In this document: positions 1-8,895 of the stretch, piece after piece
Position numbering within the stretch: the stretch's first letter is position 1
Layout: every line of letters starts with the position of its first letter
Source: Deltaproteobacteria bacterium
GTDB taxonomy: Bacteria; Desulfobacterota; Desulfuromonadia; Geobacterales; Geobacteraceae
Reading direction: 5' to 3'
Length of the DNA: 11,762 nt
NCBI GenBank assembly: GCA_021810985.1
Contig: JAJZQA010000042.1
Location: 1 to 11,762, forward strand
The notes under the pieces: generated by a model
Seen by the model: only the letters and a program-made list of their open reading frames with translations
Told to the model about the DNA's origin: nothing
Databases searched by the model: none
Program-made: the position numbers and the translations under genes

Positions 1-876
1 CTTGGCCATATTCAGGTTGAAGTGATGGTCGACAAGATGCGAAGTCAGTTTTCGTGCCCCATCAACTAACATTAGTGCTTCTGGTGTTTCCTTCACTCCC
101 TTCAGGGTATGCATGCTCAGGCTCAGCGATGCCTGAATCGTATCTTCCAAAGCCTCTGCAGGTGTAAATCCTCCACCACGGTATACATTTTCCTGCGCAA
201 AGACCTTCTGATAGACCCTTCGGACTGCCGTAAGGTCTTCCGCAAGGTTGAACAATTCTCCCACATCAAAGAGCTGCTTGACGATCTGCATCGTGTCGGC
301 AGGCTTTCCATTGTTCGGTTCAAACGGTACACCAGTTGTTCTCGGCGCAAAGGCCGTCAGCTTATCCGCCAACAGGCTTTCTACCGTGGGGATCGTGACC
401 GGTATTTCACGACGGATCTCAAGAATGCTCGGCGTAATCGGTTTGACAATGACATCATGAGGAACTTCCGGTTCTTCAACAACATCAAGCAAGACGAATG
501 GGGCAGGATTTCTGGAATCAAGAGACGTATAGAAAAATTTGAAGTGACGGCGCTCCGGCAGGCCACGGAAACCGCGCTCATGCTCTTCATAGCGGGCAAA
601 CGGCGGTACCTGAGCTGCTTGTGCAAGAACTCGATCAAGTTCTGCAGCTGGAGCCGAGCAGAGAATATCAATATCGATGGAGAGTCGACGAACAAACGGG
701 ACATGGAGCAGGAGGCTGGTTCCTCCTTTGAAAACGAATCTCAGCTCGCTTTCCGCCAGATGTCCCAAAAGGGCAAAGGCATGGAGCGCCTTCTCTAGTA
801 ATCCCGGATCAACACCCTTGAGCTCTTTCTTTTTCTGTTCAAGCCATGCGGTCGTAAAGCAAATATCGTGGATCAT
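1..876 (-). CDS. AbiEii-type nucleotidyltransferase toxin (type IV toxin-antitoxin), 3' end outside window
   Basis: The open frame runs from ATG at 876 to the window edge (292 codons, no stop), so only the extreme C-terminus is missing; AbiEii proteins are usually about 270-310 residues. Visible family motifs are FKGGTSLLL (residues 49-57), S66-I-D68-I-D70-I (metal-binding Asp pair of the polymerase-beta-like fold), LLD131VVEE, and LLADKLTAFAPR (168-179) with the Asp-Lys pair. In AbiEii/MenT toxins this cytoplasmic enzyme transfers nucleotides from NTP, to tRNA in the MenT members, and stops growth. The start is fixed because an in-frame TAA lies a few codons upstream and no other early Met exists. 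It begins 42 bases after the methyltransferase gene and is probably co-transcribed with it. The antitoxin is not a separate upstream gene, as is usual, but appears to be the C-terminal domain of that methyltransferase. The family call is firm; the target is inferred. Confidence 0.9.
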   Translation of the reverse strand, partial: MIHDICFTTAWLEQKKKELKGVDPGLLEKALHAFALLGHLAESELRFVFKGGTSLLLHVPFVRRLSIDIDILCSAPAAELDRVLAQAAQVPPFARYEEHERGFRGLPERRHFKFFYTSLDSRNPAPFVLLDVVEEPEVPHDVIVKPITPSILEIRREIPVTIPTVESLLADKLTAFAPRTTGVPFEPNNGKPADTMQIVKQLFDVGELFNLAEDLTAVRRVYQKVFAQENVYRGGGFTPAEALEDTIQASLSLSMHTLKGVKETPEALMLVDGARKLTSHLVDHHFNLNMAK

Positions 877-880
877 ATTT

Positions 881-898
881 TTAACCCATTAACTCCTC
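881..898 (-). promoter_or_regulatory. Shine-Dalgarno with start-stop mini-ORF before the toxin gene
   Basis: On the minus strand GAGGAG (893-898) is followed by an ATG-GGT-TAA mini-ORF (881-889), then AAAAT and the toxin ATG at 876. The strong Shine-Dalgarno is 16 bases from the toxin ATG, which is too far for good initiation, and only 3 bases from the mini-ORF ATG. Toxin translation may therefore be weak or depend on re-initiation or on ribosomes leaving the methyltransferase stop at 919-921. The sequence elements are seen; the regulatory role is inferred. Confidence 0.4.
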
Positions 899-918
899 AG
901 AAATTTAAAAGTGGGGAA

Positions 919-3900
919 TTAGTGGGCCAATTCCGCGCTTTCTATTTTTTCTCTCTTCGCCTCTGAATATCCAAGTAAAGCAGTAAGTTGCAGCAGCCCG
1001 GAGCCAAGAACAGCATCAATGATTCTTTGGACTTCGGTGGAGTCCATCAGGTGGAGTCTGGCTGCTTCAACCTTAAGATCAACAAGAGCCTTTTCAATTG
1101 GCGCTACCTGATCTTTACTTTCCGGTTGTTTTTGTATGGATGGCCGCAAGATTACCGTCCTGTCCCCCGGCCTGATATAACGCTCTACTTCGTTCTTACC
1201 GGGATCGGCCCATGCATCCCATCCGCTCTCTTTCAGCGTTTCGGCCACACTGTTCAGGGCATCACTTTCGGCGTAAAGGAAAATGGTCGGCTGGGCGATA
1301 AGGTGGAGGGCAAAGGGATTAAACTGGACCGTGGACCAGCAACAGAAATCGAGGAGTGGGAATGCCTTCTTTACCTCACGGATTATTTTGGTGACCGGCT
1401 TGGGGGCAAGGCTTACCGACTTTGTGTGCCGACTGTACCAACCCCGTCCGGCATCAGATACGATTCCGGATGCAATCGCTTCGCTCATATACTCCCGGAG
1501 CGTGTCGTCGGCAAGCTCAATTTCTGCGACGGTCAAAACGTATTTAACGGCAGCGAGAGAGAAGTAAGCGCTTTGTTGTTTTAGCGCTGGAAGAATACGA
1601 GAGAAGAGAATTGATTTCCTGTCAATTGATTCGGGTTGTGGCAGTTGAGATTTCTCTATCTCAGCAATTTCCTCCTCTGTTAAGCCGTAGAGTGCACTCA
1701 CCAACCTATCTACTTCGGCTTCAAAAATGGAAATGTCTGCATTGGGGTTAACATGCTTGGTGGTCAGGATTTGATCAACGATAGTAACAATCGGAGCTTG
1801 ATGCTCTAAAGATACATTGGGTATAGGGAGTTTTTTCCAGTCGTCTGGGTATAAATCAGTATTACTGCGACGATCGCCGCGTAAATACTGGCGGGCAACA
1901 GATGAGTTCATAACCGCGAGAATAAAACGAATGTTAAATTTTCTACTTGATTCTTCCAAGTAGTGACGACTAGGCTTCAGATCGTCTTTCGTTTTCCGCT
2001 CGTCTTGATAAACGGCAGACTTGCGAAGTGATTTGTTGCGAACAGATTGGAGTCCATGCCATGGCACGCAGACCAGTACAGTATGGTTACATACGGTGCC
2101 TTTGTTATCAAAACATGCTCGAATTCCTTCCCCTCCAGTTCTATGAATAAAGATTTTTTCGGAATGATAAAGCTCTGGAAATGTTGGTCTTCGGAAGAGT
2201 GTTGGTGCACGGTTGGTACCCCATTCAAGCCATTTATTTGTTGTTGCTATCCAACGGCTAAGATGTTTGCCTTCAACAAAAGGTCTAGGGTGTAACGAGT
2301 CTTGAACTTCAGAAACCAAGTCTTGAAGTTCAAATGCACCTTTCGCTTGCTTTTCGTCGGCATGAACAACCATACCGACAGAGATGTAGCATATATCTGC
2401 AAGACGTACCGTAGAGACGGTGAAGTCTTTTTGCTTCGTATCCTCTGGGAAGTAAGCACGGGTACTCAACTCACTCTGTGGTGCGGTTGCCAAAAAGGTG
2501 ACGTTGTTAAAGGTGTCTGTGTGAAGACGCCGTTCCGGCTCATTTTCTGTGCCTTCACAGCGCTCGTAAAAGAAGATCATGTTGCGGACGCCAGCATCAA
2601 AAATTTGCAATTTTCCCAAAAAGTCGAGTCGGCGTACAAGAGCATTTTTTAGAAACCATTCCTGTGATTTGATCGCATATTTGGAATGGCAATAGGCATC
2701 TGAAACAATCATGGATTCGACACCATTATCTCGCAGAAGTCGATAACCGAGTTCGATGAACGGAACGAACAGATCCCATTTCTCCCAAAGGGTTTGATAA
2801 AGCGGTTCTCCGTGACGCATTTCGTTTTGGATCGCTAGCCGTTCTTGAGCAATGTCCGGATTGTCGGCACGTACATATGGCGGATTGCCAATAACAATGT
2901 CAAAACCACCTTGTTCAAACACATCCTGAAAGAAGAGATGCCAAAGAAAATATGGTCGTTCAGGTTTTTCCTCCAATTCTTGTAATTTTTCTTTTTTCAA
3001 GGCAATAGATTTTAGCCCTTCCTCAAGCGCTGCAAGCCGCTGTTCATTTTTCTTCGGTGGCTTCCACCCTTTGACAAGCCCAGCTTTGCGCTTGATCTCC
3101 GCCTTGCGCAATGTCAACTCATCGCTAATCTTTTCTTCCTGTATCTGGAGATTGTAAACAATGTGATCCAGTACAAAGCGGTCAATTTGTTTGTGTAACT
3201 CCTGCTTTTTAGTTGGATTGGTTACATCAAAATACTTGTTTATCAAAGCGGAGATTTCTTTGGCCCTGGCGGTGTTCTCTTGTGATTGGGTGTATTCCAG
3301 CAGTTCACCGGGAAACATCTGTCCCTGACCTTGCTTTGAAAATACTTCAACTTTGAAACCTTTAGCTTGTTGCAGGTTATCCAGAGGAATCCCCTCAAAC
3401 GACTCCAGCAGTGAATCCCCCTGCATGATCTTGTAATCCAGGTTGGGGAGCGGTCTCGGCTCATCCTCATCGACTATCAACGACAACCAGAAGCGGAGAC
3501 GGGCAATCTCTACTGCACCGGCGTCAATATCCACACCATAGATGGAATTCTGGATGATCTTGAGCTTGGTATCAGCTGGGTCCAGGGTCCAGTCGAGGGT
3601 CAACTTGATCCAGTAAATTTCCTGGAGCAAGCCAATGGGGAAGGCGCCGGAACCGATGGCAGGGTCACATATTTTCAGGGTATCGAGCAGTTCTTCGATC
3701 CGTTTGGCATTCTGGCGCACCCAATTGTTCTTATCCGTGGCAGAACCGGCATCCTTGAAGCGAACCAGGTTGACTATCTCTTTGCGCTCACCAAGATGCT
3801 GCTGCAGATAGTTGATCAAACTCTGTTGGCACATATACTGGACAATGGCCTTAGGCGTATAGAACGCCCCCTTGTCCTTATTGTCCTCCAACAGGTTCTC

Positions 3901-5025
3901 AAATATGTGCCCCAGCATCTCCGGATCAATGCCAACTTCGTGATCGTCCGGGTCGTTCTCATCGATGGTGAAGTTGTACTGGCCGAAAAACTCCAGCAAC
4001 TGTTCAAAGAGCGGAGCCGGGAAATCGAGCTTTTCCACCGGCAGCGGCTTGTGGTCGTTCGGCAACTTCTCATGTTCGAACAGTCCACCGTTCAGATACG
4101 GTACACGCGTTCCGGTAACTGAAAAAATGGCGTTAGGGCGGTCAGGGCGGTTGAGAGCTTCAAAGAAGAGCGGTACAAGCCGCGTGGAGTAGAATTTTTC
4201 CTTGTCCGGACAGGACAGGAAGAGGTTACGAACAAAGTCTCGTTCGCCGTCAATCCAGTCGGTGCGATTAGCGGGGCATCCGAGCCACCCCTTCTTCTGA
4301 ATGAAATGGAGAAAAACTAGGCGGCCCAGCAGGCGCTTGGCAAAATCACGCACCGGTTTATTGGCTTTGTCCAGCTCCTTTTCATCGGCCAGACGGGGAA
4401 TTCCGAAGACCAGTTGCGGAACATTGCCCGCCAGCAGATGATTGACAAAGGTGGTGTAATGCTCCTTGTAGAGGTTGAAAAACTCCTTGTTGAGCTTTTC
4501 GACCGAGAAAGCCTCGACCACGTCAGCGAGGGTAGCCCTGTCCTGCTTTTCTGCAAGCTGGCTCAACCGCCGGGCTGCTGTGGTGCAGGTTTCATGGGGA
4601 CCGAGCAGGTATGTGAAGCGCTTGGTGGCTGTCTGACGCTCGACAAACTCCCCGTCGTCGTTGAACTCTGATTCTTTGGCGGTAAAGGTGAAACGGTAAT
4701 CTTCATTCTGTCCGGTGAAAATGACCAGAACACCGTGGCTAGTCTCCTGATCAATGTACTTGGCAACCAGGTTGCGCAGTTCCACCCTATTGCGCTGAAT
4801 CATCTTTTTCGGTGTCAGTGCGATCTCAAAAATCGCCAGTCTCTTGTCATCATGCAGCCGGACATTTCCCAGCTCCAGAAATGATTCCACCTCCGAATGG
4901 TCGCAATGGATTGCATTTGGTTCCCGATACATATCGATGCGAGGAAAAACCTCACGCAGCACAGTTTGCCAGGCATTGCGTTCATATGGCTGCTGTAGTT
5001 TCTGTTTCAGTTCGTTAAGAATCAT
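919..5025 (-). CDS. Eco57I/PglX-type N6-adenine DNA methyltransferase fused to a DUF6577/AbiEi-like antitoxin domain
   Basis: The protein has 1368 residues. Residues 1-150 form an N-terminal domain with an E67-I-A and R-N-L-V pattern, possibly a degenerate nuclease fold. Methyltransferase motifs follow: GAFYTPKAIVQYM (386-398, motif X side), DPAIGSGAF (454-462, AdoMet binding), SIYGVDID (494-501) and IGNPPYVRAD (712-721, catalytic NPPY of adenine-N6 enzymes). A coiled insert lies near 580-690 and a target-recognition region at about 870-1070. The usual end of such enzymes, RLVSALYGLTEEEIAEIE (1107-1124), is followed by a second module. That module has a winged-helix-like stretch (about 1154-1199, ending SDAGRGWYSRH), CCWSTVQFNPFALH (1228-1241), EKALVDL (1311-1317) and a C-terminal LLGYSEAKREKIE. 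I recognise this layout as the AbiEi-like DUF6577 antitoxin family. Start and upstream stop overlap as ATGA, so translation is coupled to the helicase gene. Likely job: modify host DNA and neutralise or repress the adjacent AbiEii toxin. Confidence 0.92.
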   Translation of the reverse strand: MILNELKQKLQQPYERNAWQTVLREVFPRIDMYREPNAIHCDHSEVESFLELGNVRLHDDKRLAIFEIALTPKKMIQRNRVELRNLVAKYIDQETSHGVLVIFTGQNEDYRFTFTAKESEFNDDGEFVERQTATKRFTYLLGPHETCTTAARRLSQLAEKQDRATLADVVEAFSVEKLNKEFFNLYKEHYTTFVNHLLAGNVPQLVFGIPRLADEKELDKANKPVRDFAKRLLGRLVFLHFIQKKGWLGCPANRTDWIDGERDFVRNLFLSCPDKEKFYSTRLVPLFFEALNRPDRPNAIFSVTGTRVPYLNGGLFEHEKLPNDHKPLPVEKLDFPAPLFEQLLEFFGQYNFTIDENDPDDHEVGIDPEMLGHIFENLLEDNKDKGAFYTPKAIVQYMCQQSLINYLQQHLGERKEIVNLVRFKDAGSATDKNNWVRQNAKRIEELLDTLKICDPAIGSGAFPIGLLQEIYWIKLTLDWTLDPADTKLKIIQNSIYGVDIDAGAVEIARLRFWLSLIVDEDEPRPLPNLDYKIMQGDSLLESFEGIPLDNLQQAKGFKVEVFSKQGQGQMFPGELLEYTQSQENTARAKEISALINKYFDVTNPTKKQELHKQIDRFVLDHIVYNLQIQEEKISDELTLRKAEIKRKAGLVKGWKPPKKNEQRLAALEEGLKSIALKKEKLQELEEKPERPYFLWHLFFQDVFEQGGFDIVIGNPPYVRADNPDIAQERLAIQNEMRHGEPLYQTLWEKWDLFVPFIELGYRLLRDNGVESMIVSDAYCHSKYAIKSQEWFLKNALVRRLDFLGKLQIFDAGVRNMIFFYERCEGTENEPERRLHTDTFNNVTFLATAPQSELSTRAYFPEDTKQKDFTVSTVRLADICYISVGMVVHADEKQAKGAFELQDLVSEVQDSLHPRPFVEGKHLSRWIATTNKWLEWGTNRAPTLFRRPTFPELYHSEKIFIHRTGGEGIRACFDNKGTVCNHTVLVCVPWHGLQSVRNKSLRKSAVYQDERKTKDDLKPSRHYLEESSRKFNIRFILAVMNSSVARQYLRGDRRSNTDLYPDDWKKLPIPNVSLEHQAPIVTIVDQILTTKHVNPNADISIFEAEVDRLVSALYGLTEEEIAEIEKSQLPQPESIDRKSILFSRILPALKQQSAYFSLAAVKYVLTVAEIELADDTLREYMSEAIASGIVSDAGRGWYSRHTKSVSLAPKPVTKIIREVKKAFPLLDFCCWSTVQFNPFALHLIAQPTIFLYAESDALNSVAETLKESGWDAWADPGKNEVERYIRPGDRTVILRPSIQKQPESKDQVAPIEKALVDLKVEAARLHLMDSTEVQRIIDAVLGSGLLQLTALLGYSEAKREKIESAELAH

Positions 5026-8000
5026 GAAGAGAAAGACTCCGATATTATAATTTCAGGTCGCAGTTCGCCCGAGGTTTTTACAGCGATCATTGGCTGTTCG
5101 GTTTCTTCAAACTCCGGCTCCAGTGGATAGCGGTTAAGGATCTCCATCAGTTTTTCCAAAAGAGCTACGGCAGTAACCGGTGTTTTTTTCTGGCTCTTGG
5201 CAAGATCGTTGATTCCGCGCTGCAACTGGGCAAAGCGGGCCATTTTGATAGCGTGCTTGGCAGCCCGGATGCGCCGCTTTTCTGTTTCGCTGGTAAAGGG
5301 AAGTTTCAGAAAACCGTCCAGGTAGGACAATGCCTTACGTTCGTTGGGGCCTTGAGCAGTGTCTACAATCTTGTGCTGTATGGCTTCAGCCTGCAGCTTT
5401 CCGGCGAAATCATCAAGGGCCAGGTTCACATGGTCATGATGGCGGTCGTGAAGCGGCTCTGACGCTTCATTGACATTGGTCTGATAGACGCGGGCGGTTT
5501 CCACAAAACTCAATTCCTCGATCTCATCATCCGGCCCAACCCGATAAAAGGCATCCCGTTTCTTATTTCTGATAAAGGTTACGGTTTTGCCGTTCAGATC
5601 GCTTTGTTTCCGTCCTGTACGCGCACGCAGAGGCAGGTTGCGAATACGGCGGAATTTTTCCGGGTTGTCAGACTTGAATTTGCGCAATTCCATCAGGAAC
5701 ACGAGACGCTCATCCCGTTCCTCTTCAACATCCCGGTCAAACAGTCCAAACGTCCCGAATTCTTCATCCTCGGAGTAGATCTGGCTATCTTCCCCCAGAG
5801 CGGAGTGGAATGCCTGAAGTTTCATAAGTGCTTTTTTGTGCAGATCGATATCGTTGTCTACCTTGGCGGTCGGGAAGAAGTTGTATACGTGGATCTTTGC
5901 CGCAGTGGTACCGATTCGGTTGACTCGACCGATACGCTGCATCAGACGTGTTGAGTTCCAGGGAGTGTCATAATTGACAATGACGTTGGATCGATGCAAG
6001 TTGACACCCTCGGCCAGTACCTCGGTGGAAATCAGGATGTTGTAATCGTTCGCCTGCTGATCGAGAGGGATATTGGCATCGAAATTTGCACGAACAGTCG
6101 GCATGCGTTCATTGCGATTTCCCGAATCTATGCACAGTACCTTGGTGTAGCCGTGAGTCTCCAACTGCCGCTTGAGGATATCGGTTGTTTCCTTGGCCTC
6201 CGAAAATATCACCAGTTTTCCGCCATGATTATGTTTACGATCAAAGAACTCGGTCTTGATATAGGCCAGAAATTCGTCGAATTTCGGATCGTTCTTCACC
6301 TTTACCCACTGTTTGCTGAGTGCATCGAGAGTTTCGTAGTCGCTTTGGAGACCGGCAAGGTAACCTTCCTCAAAATCCTCCGGGGTGCATATTTCGATGG
6401 TGGGATCATTGGCCTGTTTCTCGGCAATCAGGGCAATCAATTCATCTTCGCGCCCTTCCAGGATAAAGCTTGAAACATTGAGGTTTGGCGCGATGTAGAT
6501 GGTACCGTTCTCAAACATACTCTGCATGGCACTGGTGGCGTTTTTGAAGCGCAGCAACGATTCTGTGAAAGCGTGAAAACTACTATCCAGCCGTTTAACC
6601 AGTAGTGTCTTCATGATGTTGGCCAATTGGGCTGAAATCCGGTCAGCGTTCTGGTATTTACGCTTCTTGTCAGGCTTGAGGAACCCAATGGCCCGGTAGC
6701 GGTTATAAGTCAGATCTTTCTTGAGGGCGTTGATAGTCTGGTCGTAAAGCAGCTCCATATCAGGGTCGAGTTGATAGAGGATTTTCTTTGGTTTCTCCAC
6801 CTTGGGGAAAACGATATTCTGCTCGGCTAGATCATTGCTGTAGATGTCATGCTCCATCAGATCAGTGCGGGTCCGACGGATAGTCAGATAAGAAAAGACT
6901 TTGGTCCGGATCAACTCGTAGATACGCTTGACCTCTTCACGCGCTACAGCGGTATCCGGATTGCGTAAGGCGATTTCGTATTCTTTGATTCGATTCGCGA
7001 AGAAACGCTGAAGGTTGCCGATTTCCAGGGTTGAATCCTTACCGTCCTGAAAGAGGAATATGAGGTTTCGAATGTCAGCAGGCCTGTTGTTAAGCGGGGT
7101 TGCCGAGACAAGAATGACCTTTTTCTTTGCCAAGGTGCCGTCCGTCAGTCGGTGTTTGGTTGGTGCTTTGCAAATTCTTTGCAGTTGGTCATAGATTTCA
7201 GCCGTGTCGTTACGAAATTTGTGGGCCTCGTCAACAATAATGAGGTCATATTTTTCGGCGTGTTTGATCTTGTGCAGGCTGCCATTGGTGACAATCTCGG
7301 CGGTCTTCAGTTCGAACTTGTCAATTGCGTGCTGCCAACTCTCCTTGAGGGCAGGAGGCACAATGATTAGTGTCCGCGATAGATATGATGGGAAGTCGTT
7401 GTGGAAGAAGAATTTCTTGGCGATCAGCGTAGCGATGATGGTCTTACCAAGACCGACAACATCAGCCAGAAAGAAACCATTATGCTTATGTAGGAGGTCG
7501 TAACCAAGCTTGACTGCATCGACCTGATAAGACAACCGCATAAAACCATAGGGAAGATCGGTGATGGCGTTGGGATCGAATTCTACCGCAGAACCGAAAT
7601 ATTCCGTCAGAAACTTGATGTAGATCTCAAACGGTGTCAGGTCTGATCGAAGATATGAATGCTCACGTACACCCGACACATCTTTGGGGAGTATGGATAT
7701 CCCTTCCCCCCATAGTGCTTCAAATTCATTGGTGGCAAACTGGACATCCTCAAATGAGTTCAAAAGTACATTGAATTCGTAGTTCCTCTGTATTTCTTTT
7801 GTGCCGAGTCCGGCATCGGTCAGATTTGATGATCCGGTAATGACGGCAGCGGCTTTGTGCTCATTGAAACCACTTGGCCTGAAGATGTAAATCTTGGCGT
7901 GCAGCCGCTTTGACGGGTGGGCGCGGATTTCCAGTTTTTTGGCGACAACATCGTCAACAAACTGGACAATACCTTCTTCAACCTCTTTGGTGTAACGTGC

Positions 8001-8297
8001 TTCCTGTATATCATCCCGCAGTGCTTTACGAAACTCTTCTACCGCCCGATCCGAGTCGGGATGAAACAGCAACCCCTGCTTGTGGTAGTCAGAAATGATT
8101 GTGTCGACGTTGATCCCGACGAGTATCCGAATATTCGGCACATCTTTTAGAAATGGACGGATCGAGAAATATCCTGATGCCCTCAGGAATCCAACTAGGG
8201 CATCGAAAAATTCTATGTCCTTATTGTGCTCGAAAATTCCTTTGAATTTGTTTAGTAGTGTGTTTTCGCCGGAATTTGTAAAGAAGCGGGTCGACAT
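5022..8297 (-). CDS. PLD-nuclease / SF2 (SNF2-like) helicase fusion, restriction-like effector
   Basis: The protein has 1091 residues. Residues 1-200 form a phospholipase-D-type domain with one HKD motif, RLHAKIYIF (131-139; H133, K135) and GSSNLT (155-160). Single-HKD nucleases such as BfiI act as dimers. The helicase core follows: Q-motif region near 255, Walker A ADVVGLGKT (278-286), VDEAH (355-359), SAT (398-400), then lobe 2 with LVIFSE (695-700), ISTEVLAEGVNL (756-767) and arginine-finger motif QRIGRVNRIG (787-796). About 230 C-terminal residues have no motif I can name. The start at 8297 has a good AAAGGA ribosome site about 8 bases away. It is the first gene of a tight operon with the adenine methyltransferase (4-base ATGA overlap). 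I infer an ATP-driven DNA translocase/nuclease that cuts unmodified phage DNA, with the next gene protecting self DNA. Domain calls are firm; the biological role is inferred from context. Confidence 0.93.
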   Translation of the reverse strand: MSTRFFTNSGENTLLNKFKGIFEHNKDIEFFDALVGFLRASGYFSIRPFLKDVPNIRILVGINVDTIISDYHKQGLLFHPDSDRAVEEFRKALRDDIQEARYTKEVEEGIVQFVDDVVAKKLEIRAHPSKRLHAKIYIFRPSGFNEHKAAAVITGSSNLTDAGLGTKEIQRNYEFNVLLNSFEDVQFATNEFEALWGEGISILPKDVSGVREHSYLRSDLTPFEIYIKFLTEYFGSAVEFDPNAITDLPYGFMRLSYQVDAVKLGYDLLHKHNGFFLADVVGLGKTIIATLIAKKFFFHNDFPSYLSRTLIIVPPALKESWQHAIDKFELKTAEIVTNGSLHKIKHAEKYDLIIVDEAHKFRNDTAEIYDQLQRICKAPTKHRLTDGTLAKKKVILVSATPLNNRPADIRNLIFLFQDGKDSTLEIGNLQRFFANRIKEYEIALRNPDTAVAREEVKRIYELIRTKVFSYLTIRRTRTDLMEHDIYSNDLAEQNIVFPKVEKPKKILYQLDPDMELLYDQTINALKKDLTYNRYRAIGFLKPDKKRKYQNADRISAQLANIMKTLLVKRLDSSFHAFTESLLRFKNATSAMQSMFENGTIYIAPNLNVSSFILEGREDELIALIAEKQANDPTIEICTPEDFEEGYLAGLQSDYETLDALSKQWVKVKNDPKFDEFLAYIKTEFFDRKHNHGGKLVIFSEAKETTDILKRQLETHGYTKVLCIDSGNRNERMPTVRANFDANIPLDQQANDYNILISTEVLAEGVNLHRSNVIVNYDTPWNSTRLMQRIGRVNRIGTTAAKIHVYNFFPTAKVDNDIDLHKKALMKLQAFHSALGEDSQIYSEDEEFGTFGLFDRDVEEERDERLVFLMELRKFKSDNPEKFRRIRNLPLRARTGRKQSDLNGKTVTFIRNKKRDAFYRVGPDDEIEELSFVETARVYQTNVNEASEPLHDRHHDHVNLALDDFAGKLQAEAIQHKIVDTAQGPNERKALSYLDGFLKLPFTSETEKRRIRAAKHAIKMARFAQLQRGINDLAKSQKKTPVTAVALLEKLMEILNRYPLEPEFEETEQPMIAVKTSGELRPEIIISESFSS

Positions 8298-8895
8298 ATG
8301 TTTTCCTTTTGAATTATAAGCTTTTTCTGTCTCCAGCCTGCTTTCTGAAAATATGATGGAAGATATTTACTATGAAAATGTCAAATTTGTTCAACTTCCC
8401 AATTTCAATATGTTTGCCCCGGCTAGATAAGCTCTGGTCTTGTTAGGTAAATGGTGGGGGTTGACTGGACCCTTCACGTGAGTAGCCAAGCCTTGCCCTT
8501 GTCAGTAAACCGGCAACTCTGCATACTACTCGTCGGTTTTGCTGGAGCGGTCATTATCCTCCAGTGCCACACGCTCAATTGCGAATTCATTTTGTGTTGA
8601 GCTGATAAAGTCTGTTCCAGCCTGACGTTGTGTTACTCGTCTTTTAATAGTCTGTTCCTAAGCAGTATTTGCATGAGCACGTTAGGGGATCTAAAGCCGA
8701 TATTAATGATTGATGTCCAAATTAGCACTGACCCTGTTATTTGTAAATAATCTATATTGGTAAGAATTTGTCAGCTCAATGGATATCGTTCCGATAGAAA
8801 ATTACAGGAAGAAGGCCTTCCAAGATAAACTCGAAGGAACCTTATTTAGAAAACTAAATAATCATGTGAGTAAGAATAAATTCCTAGACATTGCT
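8298..8895. other. Long intergenic region upstream of the defence operon, no convincing gene
   Basis: About 600 bases separate the operon from the XRE regulator. The minus strand next to the operon is AT-rich and carries a perfect TTGACA (8379-8384), but no good -10 at 16-18 bases. A TTGAAC lies just upstream of it. Other structure is an 8-bp palindrome TCACGTGA (8474-8481) and a small inverted repeat CTGGAG/CTCCAG (8542-8547, 8559-8564). A 61-codon plus-strand ORF at 8779-8964 lacks a ribosome site and runs into the regulator gene. The operon promoter is probably in this gap, but I cannot place it. Confidence 0.5.

Noticed and set aside
109..798. 229-codon plus-strand ORF
   Set aside because: It lies antisense to the AbiEii frame, which shows clear family motifs over its whole length; the plus-strand product is Arg/Ser-rich and has no motif.
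988..1584. 198-codon plus-strand ORF
   Set aside because: It is antisense to the antitoxin-like C-terminal domain of the methyltransferase, with no ribosome site or recognisable protein pattern.
5994..6473. 159-codon plus-strand ORF
   Set aside because: It is antisense to helicase lobe 2, whose motifs are intact on the minus strand.
1..8297. Operon classed as BREX or DISARM
   Set aside because: A PglX-like methyltransferase and a PLD/helicase are shared themes, but pglZ, brxC, drmA and drmB are absent from the visible region.
8313..8318. Perfect TATAAT on the minus strand before the helicase gene
   Set aside because: A start 7 bases downstream would fall inside the ribosome site, and no -35 lies at 16-18 bases.
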